NCBI GenBank assembly: GCA_017871115.1
Contig: JAFCIZ010000007.1
Location: 682,001-746,000 of the forward strand
Direction: 5' to 3'
Source: Cunninghamella blakesleeana
Taxonomy: Eukaryota > Mucoromycota > Mucoromycetes > Mucorales > Cunninghamellaceae
Length of the DNA: 64,000 nucleotides
The first letter of the stretch is position 1; every line of letters starts with the position of its first letter. Both the position numbers and the translations under genes were made by a program. The notes beneath the pieces were generated by a model that was given only the letters and a program-made list of their open reading frames with translations, was not told the DNA's origin and did not search any database. Shown here piece by piece: positions 12,960 to 25,613 of the stretch.

Positions 12960-15540
12960 TTACTTTCCATTGTTCTTTTTTTTATTCGTTACCAATTGAC
13001 CAGATTTTGACATATCTACAGGAACATAGTTATAATTAGCAGTGACTCTCCATGGACGAGGGGTAGTTTCTAAAGGATTCCATACTAAAGCAAGTTTATC
13101 GCCACCATATTTATCATAAAAAACCATAATGAGATTACCATATGTATTTTTAATTTCTTTTACAAATTCCGTGACAGGATCAAATTCAGCAGAAATAGAA
13201 TGGCCAAGTTCTGATAGATCAGGAGAGGCTTGCAAGAATAAACGCTGAGGATGCATGTTTTCATAATAGCGAGTACATCTTGAAGTATTTAATTTAAAAA
13301 CTACATCATAATCTTCCATTGGCGTTACAAAGACACTAGCTAAATCGTTATCATTGACAGCATTTTCTAAAACTTGACAGGAGGCATGGGCTAATATTTT
13401 AATACGGCCAGCAATAGCACGTGAAGGCATTCCGTTCGACCACCAGCGTTTTCCTTCGATATCATTAGATGTAGCAATGGTCATAGCACGATCATTCCCT
13501 AAAGCATGATGTTGTTGATGATAGGTTGTGAAAGTTTCCATAATGGTCTCTCTTTCCTTACTAGTTAATTTACCATCCATATCTACAATCAAAGGTTGTT
13601 CATTCCAATTCCATTCCGCTAATAAACTAAGCACTCTTGAAAATCCAGTCAAAGTACTAACGGGTACACTCCAAGGTTGAGGTTCTGTAAAGACATAGGC
13701 ACATAATAATTCGATGATTTCTTCAGGTACATGAGCCGATAACAAATGGGCACCAAACCAACGTTTGACTAAACGCATAGTGGAAGAAAAGGCAGGATGG
13801 CGAGCACATAAGGCTTGAATACCGAAAGTGTGTTCACGACGGTGTTGGAATAGACTTTGATAAGAAGATAAGGCAGCTTTAGCCAAGTTCAATTGCTGTG
13901 GTGGAGTTGTTTTATTAGAAATTAATTTAGATAATAATTCCCCTTCTTGTTCAAGATGAATATGACATCTAAATACAAATCCGTGGAAACAAATATCAAG
14001 ATAACCAGGCGAGCCGATAGGGTTTGTTGCTTGGACATCATGAACCACATGACAAATACTATTGAATTTTTGTTTAAATAATTCTGCAATCTTTAAATAA
14101 AATGCTAATTTGACTTTTTGCATTGCTGCGAGATCATCGGGCCATTTTCCAGAACGCTCTAATTGTACTGACACATCTAATACAGGCACATATCTTGCTG
14201 TCGTAGGATAAGCATCAATATTACTGAAATCAACAGGATGAGGAATATGAAGTGATGCTTGACGAAGCCCTGATGATAAAGGATAAATATTATTGATCAA
14301 TAATGGTAATTCGTCATCAACAGATCGAAGCTGTTTAGCAAATTGAGTAAAAGCTGATATGATGGGTTGAAAGCCGAGTATATTCATTTTTGGGTCAAAG
14401 AGATTGCGAGGAAGGTATTTGGAGTAATTAATATAGGAATAAAGTTGACCAGCCCAGTATCGAATATTATCAGAAGTAATTTTTAAATGATGATCAAGCA
14501 AATGGCGTACGATGCGTTCAACAATTAAACTCTTTTTTTCATAACCTTGACACTCCCACACTACACTTTCTAAAATACTACCATCTTTAAAACGACGTAA
14601 TTCTGATTTATTTCCCCAAAATTCACTAAATTCTTTACAAGCTTCTTTGTCTTGAGCATCTGGACCTTGATCAACTAATCTAGATGATGTGTCAGGATTT
14701 AACACTAAGCCAACAGTTAATATAGTTTCCTTATTATGCTCTTTAATATCCTTTGTATCGATTGGCCAATCGAATGATATCTTATGTTGTACAGATACAA
14801 GTTCTACACGATTACTAAGACCCTTAATTAATATGTTGCCTATTTTTTTTGCATAGTATTGAGAGACAAAAGGATATTCTGTTTTAAAATTATCAATAGG
14901 AAGTTTGGTTGAAGTGGAAGGAATTGTTATACTATAAAAATAATAATACAAAGAATAAAAAAAAATAGAAAATTAGGACCTAATGGGAATATATATCAAA
15001 ATAAAAAAATGAAATTAAAATAGAAACTTACTTCATAGTATTATCATATCTGAGTTTAGCATTGTTAACATTCTTTAAAAATAATGGATCAAATCTGTCG
15101 ACAGAATCATTGAAGTAATTCATTGCTAACTTGGCTTCATATTGCAACTATTATATATAATATACATAATCATAATAATAATATTAAAAAAAACTCCTTA
15201 ACAACGAGTCTGCTATATAATAATTTTTGTATATATATATATATATTATTAAATATCATAATGCATTACCTGATTCAAACCGGATTTGGTAAGCTTGTTA
15301 GCTAAATTTAAAGTACCTGAAGGATCTACAATAACCACATCATAGTTCTTTTTAAAAGTTTCTTCAGAAAATTCATCATAAGTAGACTGACCAATAAATA
15401 CAGGATTTGTTTCAAAATTATGATTTGCTATAACCGAGTAAATACAAAATATTTATATACAAAAGAAAAAAGAAAAACAAAATAAGTATTTTTAAAATCT
15501 GCTTATAATGCTATATTATGTATATAAATGTATACATATG

Positions 15541-15571
<31 letters not shown>

Positions 15572-17381
15572 TATTTTACATACCTAAAAAATCAATAGTA
15601 CCACGGAGAAGTTGATAAGAACTATGTCCACTTGATAATTTTTTGTCAGGTCCATTTTGTAATAAATAACCCATAATCATTGAAAACAGGAATCCATTCC
15701 ATCCAGATTGTGTTTGATCTATAGAAGCTAATCCTCTTTGATATAACCATGTTTTTCCTAATATAACTGCATCTTTAAATCCAGAACAATTTTTGGAATG
15801 TTGATAGAGAAATGCTAAATTAGTTGTATAAGATGTATCTTGTAAAAGAGATGCATTATATTGAGGTGTAGGTAAAATTGTTTCATTTTCTTTTGGTCGT
15901 ACACAGTTTCTATCAGGACCTAATCTTTGAACTGGGAAAACATCGTCTTTGATATATGGTATGATTCGAATAACAGCTTTTGATTTACTAAAATCAATAT
16001 CAGATTTATCTATATAAAAATAACAAAAGAAATTAAAATTTTTTTATTAGTCGCTTACATTAAGATAGTTCCATAGCTTTATTTTTCTTTTTTTCCCTTT
16101 TATTTTTTCCATTGTTTTATTAAACATACCTTCAGGAGATTTTACTAATAAGATAGGCTTCAAACGATCACCATTTAAAATGCTATATTCAACGTTAAAA
16201 TTCTTTTTTGAAGATACAATAGCGTTTGCAAGGACTGATAAATAACAGGCACGTTTATAAAAGTAACGATGATTCATATGATCTTTTTCTTGAAAGATAG
16301 ACTATAAAAAAAGAGGTAAAAACCATCATTAAAAAAAAACATAATATATAGCAAAATGGGAAGATTATATATGTATATATATGTACTTACTGAAGGCATT
16401 TCTACAGCAACATCAACATTGAATTGAGTTTTTGTTTTTATTGTTGTTTTTAATGCATAGCTACCGACAATATGAACTGCTGATGGTTTAATAAATTTGA
16501 ATTTATATTGCGAATCTTTAGGTGGAACAAGGTGAGAATATGGTACCATAATTTTATGTTTTTTCTTCATCATTGCTTCAAAATCATTTAACTGTGCTTA
16601 GAAAAAATCCATAATATGATATAGAGTTATAAGTTGCCCTTTTTCTCTTTATGTATTATATTATTTTATTTTTATTTTATTTTTTTTAAAAAAATAAATA
16701 AACCATAATTACAATCATAATATAAAATATAAAATATACATACCAAATAATCCTTGCCTTCTGGAATACTATCAAAAATACCTTTTAAATTATGAAGAGC
16801 TTTTTCTAGTTTTGCATGTTTCTCGTATTTTGGTTGGATTTCGCTGAGTAACTCGTCAAGCTATTAATACGTATATATATATATATATAAATTAAATGAG
16901 TATATAATTATTAAAAATGTGATTATATCTATACGTGTATATGCATGTATATTTATTTTTATTAAAATAATACCTCCAACTTGAATATATTTGATTTATA
17001 TAATTCAGCTGTTTCTTTTAACCCTTCCAATTCACCGCCAGCAACAACAATATCATCGCTAGCTGTAGTATGATCTGATTTCTTTTTCATAGTAACTCCT
17101 GATGAAACTGAATCATTATCTTCATCAGATTGATCTTCCCAATCACCACCCTCCATATCATCATCAAAAGCGCTTACTTCCTTTTTTGTTGTTTCGAGTT
17201 TAGCGATCTATATTAATATAAAATATTATTATTTTTATTCTAAATTAGTATTAAGTTTCCCCATGATATAGAAGAAATAATAGAGAACAATACTATTAAA
17301 TAAAAATAGTATATATGTCTATATAATTACTTTTTTAGAATCGCTGGTATCTTTGGTCAGCTTTCTTTTAACGGAAGGCAT
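12960..17381 (-). CDS. UTP22: UTP22/NOL6 (Nrap) small-subunit processome protein
   Basis: UTP22 is a nucleolar component of the SSU processome (the UTP22-Rrp7 module) needed for 18S pre-rRNA processing. Nine exons (17331-17381, 16974-17207, 16744-16860, 16391-16591, 16130-16301, 15584-16009, 15270-15427, 15032-15147, 12960-14931) give 1148 aa, matching human NOL6. The acidic/basic N-terminus starts MPSVKRKLTKDTSDSKK. An inactive nucleotidyltransferase-like region follows (VHIVGSYALKTT, FNVDVAVEMPS). The family signature FWGNKSELRRFKDGSILESV is in the last exon, as is a second repeat of the fold (MRLVKRWFGAHLLS, PMEDYDVVFKLN). Each intron is short and all phases close. The identification is firm. 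The start is the first ATG of the small basic exon, whose donor GTAATT is slightly weak. Confidence 0.92.
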
Positions 17382-18971
17382 TTTTTAAATATATATAAAA
17401 TATTTGTTGAAGAGAAATTGAATTAAAAAAATTTTGAAAGCTTTTAAAAAAAATGCGTGGTTTAAATTTTTTTCTTTCGCAGGAAAAAAGCTGGTGGCAA
17501 CTTTTTATGAAGAAAAATAGTCAAAAAAATAAAAATCATAAAAAAAAAGGCTCTATCTGATAAAAAAAATCTTGAGTTCTTGCTTTTTAATAAAAAATCA
17601 TTCATTACTATTAATATTACTATTTGAAAAAATAAAATAAAATAGCACTATTATTTTTCATTTTTATTATATATAAATATATATATAGACACATATGTAT
17701 ATATATATATTATTATCTTCTCATTTGTAACTGTATTCTGGGTAAATAGAATGCTTTCCTTTTTTGTTTTCTAGAAATAGATAAATTTTAAAACCCGTAA
17801 TTTTGTTAATAGCTCAACGTTATATTATGCAATTTTGCTCCATTAATATTACTAGTTCATATGAAAATATCTAGGGCAACATATATAAAAATTATTTCAT
17901 TTTGAAGACCCTTTTTTTTTTATTTTTTAAAAAAATTAGAGCAACCCAGTCAGCATACAAGATCGTATATAATAAATAAAATATAGACCTAATCACATAA
18001 ATTGAATAAACTTTAGTAGAGTACCTCTTGGGTTAATAATCTAAGGAGAGACTTTATTTGTTCTACTCTGGTCCTTTTGATTTTTTTTTTTTTGTATCCT
18101 GAGGTGTAACAACCTCGATAACCCTTTCATTTCTACCTATATATTATTATGTTTGCTCTCTATATTTTTTTTACGATATTATCAATGATATTCTTTTTTT
18201 CAAAAAATCAATTGTAGTTATTACTATATAACCATGATCACTTGAATCATTATTTACCTACTGCGGATTAGAATTTAATAATCAAATAATAAAAATAATG
18301 GAACAAACTAAATAACTTAAACTTTATATATATAGCGAGCTAAATCAGTCTTGCTGAAAAAATAAAAGCAACATTAATAATTTTCAATATACAGCAAAAC
18401 AAGTAAATAATAGAATTAATAAGCTTTCGATAGGGAAGCCAGGAAAGGATTTAAAAAAATAGGTTTGATGTATTAAATACCAAAAATTAATTAAACTCGT
18501 ACATTAATAAAAAAATAATCGAATTAAAGATACTGTGTATTGTATAATAATTTATTAAATAACTATTATCACTACCAATTATATGTATAATGGTAACGAA
18601 GATATTGAAAATAAATATAAAAATAAAAATATAATGCTTTGCTCGTAGTTTGATATACGCCTAAAAATTTAAAAAATATAAAAAATACAATAATATAAAC
18701 TTATGATTAAATTATAATTATTCTGATCAAAGTTTCATAAAAAATATAAATAATAATCCTAGATCTAAATATAAAAACACTGTAATATCACATTAATTGT
18801 ATACAATCAAATATTTAAAATAATAAATATTTATTTATAAGCTTAATTTTTTCCATTTTCCACTTTCTTTTTAAGTGCACCGTTTCAAAAAAATAAAATA
18901 CGGATTTTCAATTTTTTTGTGGTTTTTTTTTTTCTCATTTTCCTCTCTTTTATTTTTTTAAAATCACAAAA

Positions 18972-19002
<31 letters not shown>

Positions 19003-19020
19003 GAATTTTATTATAACTTG
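17382..19020. other. 1.6-kb intergenic region, divergent promoters
   Basis: This lies between the UTP22 and SEN34 starts. It is strongly AT-rich with poly-T/poly-A tracts, has no credible ORF, and has many stops in all frames. A stretch at about 18014-18080 (AGTAGAGTACCTCTTGGG and the following bases) faintly resembles a pogo/Tigger terminal inverted repeat, but no partner end was found. Confidence 0.5.
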
Positions 19021-19921
19021 ATGGCTAATGAAAATGAAATTATTAAACAATTAATTCGTATCTCTATTTGTGGAAATAAGCCTTTGGTATTTAATACAAA
19101 AGGTAGCATATATATAAAGAAGGAGGATAAAATAATAAATAAGAATAGCCTTATATACATAAATAATAATAATGGTACATATATTAATTATAATAAATCC
19201 TTTTATTCTATTTTATATTTTTTAATATTATCGTAGATGTAAAAACTTTACGCTGTGAGCATCATATAGTTGGATCTTTACAAGGCACTTTGGCACGGTT
19301 TCCTTTACAGAATTCCTTTTATAGTTTACCACTTTTATTACTTCCAGAAGAAGTCGTTTTGCTTTTAAAAAAAGGTATAATATTAATTTTATTTATCTTA
19401 CTCTATAAATATATAAACAAGTAACATTATATTCTATAATAGCAGCAATAATAATAATAATAATAATATTCAATTTGGATCACATATATTACATAGGCTT
19501 AGGCCACTGTGTATCATTAGAAGGAGCAGTTTGGGATTACCCTACTACTCATCAAGAGCAGCTGAAATGTATTGTTTATTCATATTTATGGCATAAAGGA
19601 TATTATATTACAAGTGGAGCCAAGTTTGGTGGGGATTATTTGATGTATCCAGGCGATCCTATGAAATTTCATGGTCATTTTATTGTCAGTGTACAAGAAA
19701 GAAAATCGTTTTGGCAATTACAGGATTTGATTGTAATGGGAAGGTTGGCAAAAAATACAAAAAAGACATTTGTTTTGGCTTCTCCTTCAATTACTACAAG
19801 TTCCGCTTTTTCTATGGATCGTGATAAAAATAATGCTAAGGATGATGGTAACTTGGATGAAAACAATGATATTAACGACAACCAAGTAGAATGCTTTTCT
19901 ATTGTTTGGGCTGGATTTTAA
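19021..19921 (+). CDS. SEN34: tRNA-splicing endonuclease catalytic subunit SEN34
   Basis: Sen34 cleaves the 3' splice site of intron-containing pre-tRNAs within the Sen2-Sen34-Sen15-Sen54 complex. Exons 19021-19102, 19237-19374 and 19497-19921 give 214 aa, shorter than yeast or human Sen34 because the linker is compact. The C-terminal catalytic fold is intact: FGGDYLMYPGDPMKFHGHF supplies Tyr124 and His132, and Lys163 lies in NTKKTFVLAS. The Tyr-His and His-Lys spacings (8 and 31) equal those of human TSEN34 as I recall them. The N-terminal half has GSLQGTLARFPLQNSFYSLP and LLLLPEEV, typical of the family. An upstream in-frame ATG at 18919 would add a T-rich hydrophobic stretch and is rejected. 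Confidence 0.93.
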
Positions 19922-20662
19922 ATGCATAGACTGATTTATACATATTATATTATTACTCTTATTGCTTTATATTTCGTATCATATAAATTAATATACATAT
20001 TTATACAAAAGAGAATTTTTCGGGTAAAAGTTAAAAGAAAAAAAGGTACACCCCAACCTTCTTTGGAAAAAAGCTTCCCCGCTGCATTTCTATTTCTATT
20101 TTTATTTATTTTACGGAAAAAAGTAGAATAAAGTAATAGATTGTCAAAAACTTTAAAAATGTTAGTGTCAAAATAGTTTAAATATATAAATCAGTTTCAT
20201 AGCAATATATACATAAATGGTAATATGATAGGTAGGTGTATAGAAAATTCTATAATAAATGATAAGAAATTTTTTTATTTTATATCTTATTATAATTTAT
20301 TCTTTAAACAAAAAAATGATATCAAACCATCTTATTTATAAAGTAATAAACTATATATATATATAAGGTATGTATGAAAAAAATGATAAAAATTGATATT
20401 TTTTTTTGGTAAAAAAAAAATGTAGAAAAAAAAGAGAGAATAAAGAATGAAGGATTAAATAATATCAAATAAAAGATAGCAAAGCATGTCAAAATAAAAT
20501 AATAAAACATAAAAAACAATTCAGTAATAATATAAAATAGAATGATACATATAAAAAATAGAAAGAAGGAAAAGAATTGTCAATAAAAATAATTGTAAAG
20601 GAAAGTAGAAGTAGACAAAGTATTTTAAAAAAATACAAAATAAAATAAAAAGGTAGCTAAAA
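19922..20662. other. Convergent intergenic region
   Basis: This lies between the stops of SEN34 and URC4. It is AT-rich with poly-A/T tracts. ORFs here are short, T-rich and unconvincing. It probably holds both 3' UTRs. Confidence 0.6.
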
Positions 20663-22483
20663 TTAATAAATAACACGATCTTCCACCTTAATAACAATAG
20701 GTGGTTCTTGAGTATTAGGTCTAGAAATTTCAGCCAATTCACGACCAGCATTCCAAGTACCACCTTCAACTAATTGAGATAAAGAAAGTTGTTTACGAGA
20801 TAACTTGAAAGCCTCACGCACGCGTTCAGCAATAAGATCAAGGTAAGCAACAGTGAGGGCACGCCATTCAATGACAACGGGGTCCGACATTTCAAACATG
20901 GGTGCAATTTCTACTTTTGGTTGTCCAGGTAATAATGAATTTTGTCGGTAATTTTCGAGCCCACGTTCCAAATCAGCAGTTTTTAAAGTAATAAATCCAG
21001 TATCAATTAACAATCCGCCTTTTCATAATATAAAAAAAAAATAGTTGATTAGTATATTCCTTTTATCTATCTGCATTTTTCTTTTCTTTCTATATATATA
21101 TTATAAAAAGATTAACTTACCATTTCGATAATCAGGAAGAGGTGTTAATAGATCAGTACCTTCAATGGTAGCACCTAATAATTTAATCATTGGTTCAATT
21201 AAAGAATACACTAACCATTGAGAAAGCTTGTGAAAGGAAACGAAATGTTCTGTAGAATCATTAGAATATTTAATAGCTTCACATGGCCAGACATCACCTA
21301 AACCTGGCGTTCCCCCTTTACTTTTTTCGGCTGACCATAATTCACCCATTTCCAATACAATTGGCCATAATGTTTCTAAATGAATTAAAGGCCCTTTTTG
21401 AGTTTTAATGGTGGTTTTATGTTCTAAAAGATAATCTATAATATATATGTAAATTTATAAAGATAAAAAAAAAAAACTACATTAATAAATCAAAATATAA
21501 CTTAAAATAAAAATGACCTGATTTCTATTTATTTTTTATGTGTACCCATGAGGTTGCCTGGTCGTGGAACGGCCACACCAAAATATTCGGATCGGTTTTT
21601 TAATACTTGTCCCAAATTATGTAACAAACCAAGTCTATCATCAAGACCAACAAGGATGTTTGTTTGTGTAACTTGTAAACCTTCAGTTAAACTTTCCAAA
21701 GTGATCTTACTAAGTGCCTCAGCTATAAAAGAATAAAAGATAAATGAAAAAAAAAAAATGATAATGAGATAAGTGGATTATTTTAAAATAGATTAATTTT
21801 TAACACTTATTGTTTTTTAATGTGATACTTTTTTTATTATATATATATATATATTAGCTCCGAATCCTATTTAACTCCATTTTAATCAATAACTACTTGT
21901 ATCACCATTTGATTTTTTTTTTTTTTCTTAGACAACAACCCCTATCTTTTATATATATATATATATATATTTTTCCCATTAGGTAGATATATTTTAACTT
22001 ACAGTCAACTCGATGAGGATCACTAGGATCACTTGAAAAATAACCAGATAAGAAAAGTTCTAAAATAGCCACAGCAACACCTTCACAACGCTTATGCATA
22101 CGATTAGTTGTTTTTTCACGAAATGACCAATTATGGCCAGCTTCAATATCTAAAAGACAAGCAATAGTGAATAAATCCAATAAACGACGAGTTTGTTCCA
22201 TAGGTGTTTGACCAAGACTTGCCCAAGAATTAATTAAAGTTTGAATGCGAGGTCGACCTCCAACATCAAAGTGTCGCCATCTACCATGTAAGGGGATTTG
22301 TGAAGGATGATCATAATCACGTTTGATTAACGATACAACTATTTGAACAACATCGTTTATTTTACTATTATCTACATCAAAATGCTTCAACTGGTTTCGT
22401 GAAGCCGCTTCTTGAACTTTATAACATCGATCTCGTACACTATTGATACTTGTTAAATAATCATCTGTTGGAGCTGGTACCAT
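20663..22483 (-). CDS. URC4: URC4/urg3 uracil-catabolism protein (DUF1688)
   Basis: DUF1688 proteins (URC4 of Lachancea, urg3 of fission yeast) belong to the fungal uracil catabolic (URC) pathway; their exact reaction is not well defined. Exons 22003-22483, 21546-21722, 21121-21435 and 20663-21018 give 442 aa, the expected size. Family blocks are visible throughout: PLHGRWRHFDVGGRPR, LLDIEAGHNWSFREKTT, RCEGVAVAILELFLSGYFS, then GTPGLGDVWPCEAI, PDYRNGGLLIDTGFI and the C-terminal GGTWNAGRELAEISRPN. The gene is head-to-head with an isochorismatase-like hydrolase across 752 bp, which is suggestive because the bacterial Rut uracil pathway uses an isochorismatase-fold enzyme. Identification of the family is firm; a link to the neighbour is inference. 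Confidence 0.9.
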
Positions 22484-23235
22484 TTTTGTTATTATTTGTT
22501 GTAATTTGTTATGTAATAATTATTAAAAGATGAAGAAAAATAAAATAATATATATTTGTATTTATAATTTAAAAAATAAGGAGAGAAGAAAAATAAAAAA
22601 AAATATGTATAATAATAGTTGAAAAAATAAAAAAAAAATAAAAACCAAAATAATAAAAGTAACTACAGCACAGCCAAGTTCCTTTTTGGTATGTTTATTT
22701 CTTTAAAAAAAGTAAAAATAAAAAAGTTGGTGAAAAGGAAAAGAGAGGGAGAAAAAAAAAAGAGAAAGTGGGAAAATATATTTTTTGATAATTATTTTTA
22801 AAACTCAGTCAATTTTTTTTTTTATTTAAAATATAAACCACAACCCATTTTGCTGATCCTTTCCTATTTTGAATGATTTGTGATTCCATATGAAACCCTT
22901 TCTATCATATTTTGGGTCCCTTTTTTTAATATTATAAAATAAGTGGTTGTTTTTTATAATAAAATGAAATGATTAATTATTTAACCCAATCAGAATTATT
23001 TTAAAAATATTATTTTTCTAACTATACTTTTTAATAAAGATAATACTAGAAAAAAATAACAAATAATAATCGGATAAAAGTTCTCTCGCAATGTCTGTCG
23101 AAAAGAAATCTCTTACTACATATAGAAATTAAAATGCCGACCTTTTATAAAATAATTTTTTTTCTCACAAGCATAATTTTCGTCTTTCTTTTTATTTATT
23201 TTCACTTTTTACATAAATATTTTTCAAAAATAATA
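22484..23235. promoter_or_regulatory. Divergent promoter region of URC4 and isochorismatase-like gene
   Basis: This 752-bp region is very AT-rich, with poly-A tracts. A 14-codon upstream ORF (23091-23132, MSVEKKSLTTYRN) is followed one base after its stop by another ATG (23134), in frame with the hydrolase. These are noted as possible translational control or part of a 5'-UTR intron. No binding site is recognised. Confidence 0.45.
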
Positions 23236-24244
23236 ATGTCTTTACCAAAGATTGCTAAACTTACACCTCAAACTACTGCTTTATTTGTTTGTGATATTCA
23301 AGAAAAATTCAAGGGTGTTATTTGGCAATACCCTTCTGTTATTTCCGTAGCTGGAAAAATGGTAAATACGTAACCAAGTTAAAATATAATAGACGTGTTT
23401 TTATATATTCAGCTCTTATTTATTTTATAGATAAAAGCCAGTAAACTCTTAAATATTCCTACAATTGTAACTGAACAATATCCAAAAGGTATATATTATC
23501 ATACCGAATAATAACAATCACATAAGAAAAATGAAAAGAGAAAATAAAAAAGAGACACAAGTGCTAATTTGTTTACTACTATTATTATTATTATTAACAT
23601 TCTTTTATAGGCTTAGGCGTTACAGTTGCTGAACTTGATATATCCGATGCTACTGTATGTCTTCCTAAAACAAAATTCAGTATGTTTTTACCTGAAGTTC
23701 ACGAAATATTAAAGAAAAATAATACCAAATCTATTTTATTATTGGGTATTGAAGTAAGTAAATAAAAGTTTATATCCTTGCCGATTAAACAATCGTTTTT
23801 TTTTTTTTTTCCTACAAAATACTAATATTACCACTTTTATTTAGAGCCATGTCTGTGTACTTCAAACTGCTTTAGACCTTCTTGAAAATAATTATGATGT
23901 TCATGTTTTAGCTGATGGTGTATCTTCTACAAATCACCCAGAAATTGACATTGCTTTAGCTGTAAGTTTTTATTTATTTATTTATTATAATAGTTATAAA
24001 AAAAGGGGGGATTGGTTGAGTAATGATTTATTTATTTATATGTATGACTCTGTTATTATTATAATAATAATATAAATAGCGTATGAGACAAGCTGGTGCT
24101 GCTATTACCACTTCCGAATCTGCTCTTTTCCAATTAGTTCAAGATGCTAAACATGAAAAATTCAAAGGCGTTAGTAACTTGATAAAAGAATATCAAGAAG
24201 CTACAAAAGTCAACAAAGTATTATATAAAAATTCCAATCTTTAG
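23236..24244 (+). CDS. Isochorismatase-like cysteine hydrolase (ISOC1/2 type)
   Basis: This is a cysteine hydrolase of the isochorismatase superfamily, ISOC/YcaC-like branch; substrates of this branch are generally unknown. Exons 23236-23361, 23431-23488, 23611-23753, 23845-23961 and 24080-24244 give 202 aa, a typical size. The catalytic triad is visible: Asp20 in FVCDIQEKF, Lys83 in LPKTKFSMF and Cys113 in [15 protein letters not shown]. The chosen ATG gives [20 protein letters not shown], the usual N-terminus. An in-frame ATG at 23134 would add 34 residues of T-rich-encoded hydrophobic sequence and is less likely. The gene diverges from URC4, hinting at pyrimidine catabolism. Its motifs are of the ISOC2 type rather than RutB type, so that role is unproven. 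Confidence 0.88.
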
Positions 24245-24414
24245 ATATTATTAAAATGAAAAAAGATAAAGAGTGATGTTTATAAAATATTTAAATATAT
24301 GAATAAAAAAATACATATCTATATATACATATAATTATTATTATATTTTTTTATTTTTATTTTTCTATTTGAATACAAGTTAAAATATACATGAAAAAAA
24401 AAAAAAATTGATAC

Positions 24415-24485
24415 ATGTGTGCGTGTGCGTGTGTATGCGTGTATGTGCGTGTTGGTGTGTGTGTGCATGTGTGTGTAGATACACG
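24415..24485. repeat. GT-rich alternating purine-pyrimidine tract
   Basis: About 70 bp of imperfect (GT/GC/AT)n lies between the convergent stop codons of the isochorismatase-like gene and COA8. It is strikingly GC-rich and strand-asymmetric in an AT-rich neighbourhood. Alternating purine-pyrimidine DNA of this kind can adopt Z-form. Confidence 0.8.
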
Positions 24486-24491
24486 CCTGTT

Positions 24492-24972
24492 TTAAGAATC
24501 AAAACTCTTATCCCAAAATCCGGTTTCTCTTGATTTTTCAACTCGAAGTTTCTTTAAATTACGTATCGTTGCTTTGAATCCAGGATATAACATACCAACA
24601 TTCATTTTCCACCAATTTTTATTATATTCCATTTGACGATCATAGGCCTTGTTTAAAAAATCTTTATAAAATATTGACAATGCTTCAGCTGTGATTTCTT
24701 TTCCGTTAGCTTTTACTATTTACATGACCAATATATATATATCTGATTAGTTTCTATGTATTATTATTCATTACTATTTCTATTATTTATCTTTATTTCA
24801 TATCACTATATATTCACTTTTTTATTTTATATTACATTCTTCTTCATAAGCATGTTTAGCTTCTGCAAACATAGTATTGTTATTTCTCCAAAACGATTGA
24901 TTAAATTCATCCATTTTTTGCTGTATTAATCGCCATTCTTTTTCCTAAAAAGGAATTATACAATATAATATA

Positions 24973-25024
<52 letters not shown>

Positions 25025-25613
25025 GTTAATCTTAAGGTTGCCATCTTTCTTGTTTATATTTTATTTATTTATTTTATTGTGATACGAATAAATATACATA
25101 TATTCTTTACCTCCTCTGATTCATTTGGCTTTATATAATATTTCACTGGTCTTAAATTTGAAATAGGATCGGGGATTCCTATCATATCTGTGGTAGTAGG
25201 CCGTGATAAAGGATCTTGTTTACATTTAGATATATAACGAAGATTATGTTGTTGTTTTATAAAACTTGCTGTTGAACAAAGTCGGTATGTCTAAAATAAA
25301 ATTAAAAATAAAAATAAATAAATATAAATATATCGAATAGAGATAAAATAAGTAAATTTTTATATGTATATTTACATTAAATAGATAAAAAATAAATGTA
25401 TATTTTATTTACTTTAAGGCAAAACATGAGGTATATTTGAATATATGAGTATTGAAATAAAAATAAAAAAAGTATGGATATTTTTTTTAGTAAGAGGTTT
25501 TTTAAATTTAAATTTTTAAACAAAAAGGTCACGAACTTTAAAAAAAACTCAGAAAAAAAAATGGACCCATATCACTAATTTAAATAATTCAATTCTTGGA
25601 AATTACTCACCAT
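24492..25613 (-). CDS. COA8: COA8/APOPT1-like cytochrome c oxidase assembly factor
   Basis: COA8 (APOPT1) is a mitochondrial matrix protein that supports complex IV assembly. Exons 25611-25613, 25111-25290, 24836-24944 and 24492-24715 give 171 aa. The first exon is just the ATG, followed directly by a GTGAGT donor. This is needed because exon 2 opens at TYRLCSTASF without an upstream Met, and the result is a basic, Ser-rich presequence. Family blocks: DMIGIPDPISNLRPVKYYI (36-54, compare WIGPPDKYSNLRPVHFY of human COA8), FNQSFWRNNNTMF, ALSIFYKDFLNK and YNKNWWKMN. The third intron carries a long TTA microsatellite. The identification is good; the start model is the weakest part. Confidence 0.82.
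24974..25025. repeat. (TTA)n microsatellite in a COA8 intron
   Basis: About 17 uninterrupted ATT/TTA units lie inside the COA8 intron between 24944 and 25111. It is a simple-sequence repeat, likely length-polymorphic. Confidence 0.95.

Noticed and set aside
18040..18130. Possible tRNA-like segment (relatively GC-rich for this region)
   Set aside because: No B-box of the GGTTCGANTCC type and no cloverleaf can be formed.
18919..19020. Upstream in-frame ATG extending SEN34
   Set aside because: The extension is T-rich-encoded Phe/Ile/Tyr with no family similarity. The ATG at 19021 gives a normal Sen34 N-terminus.
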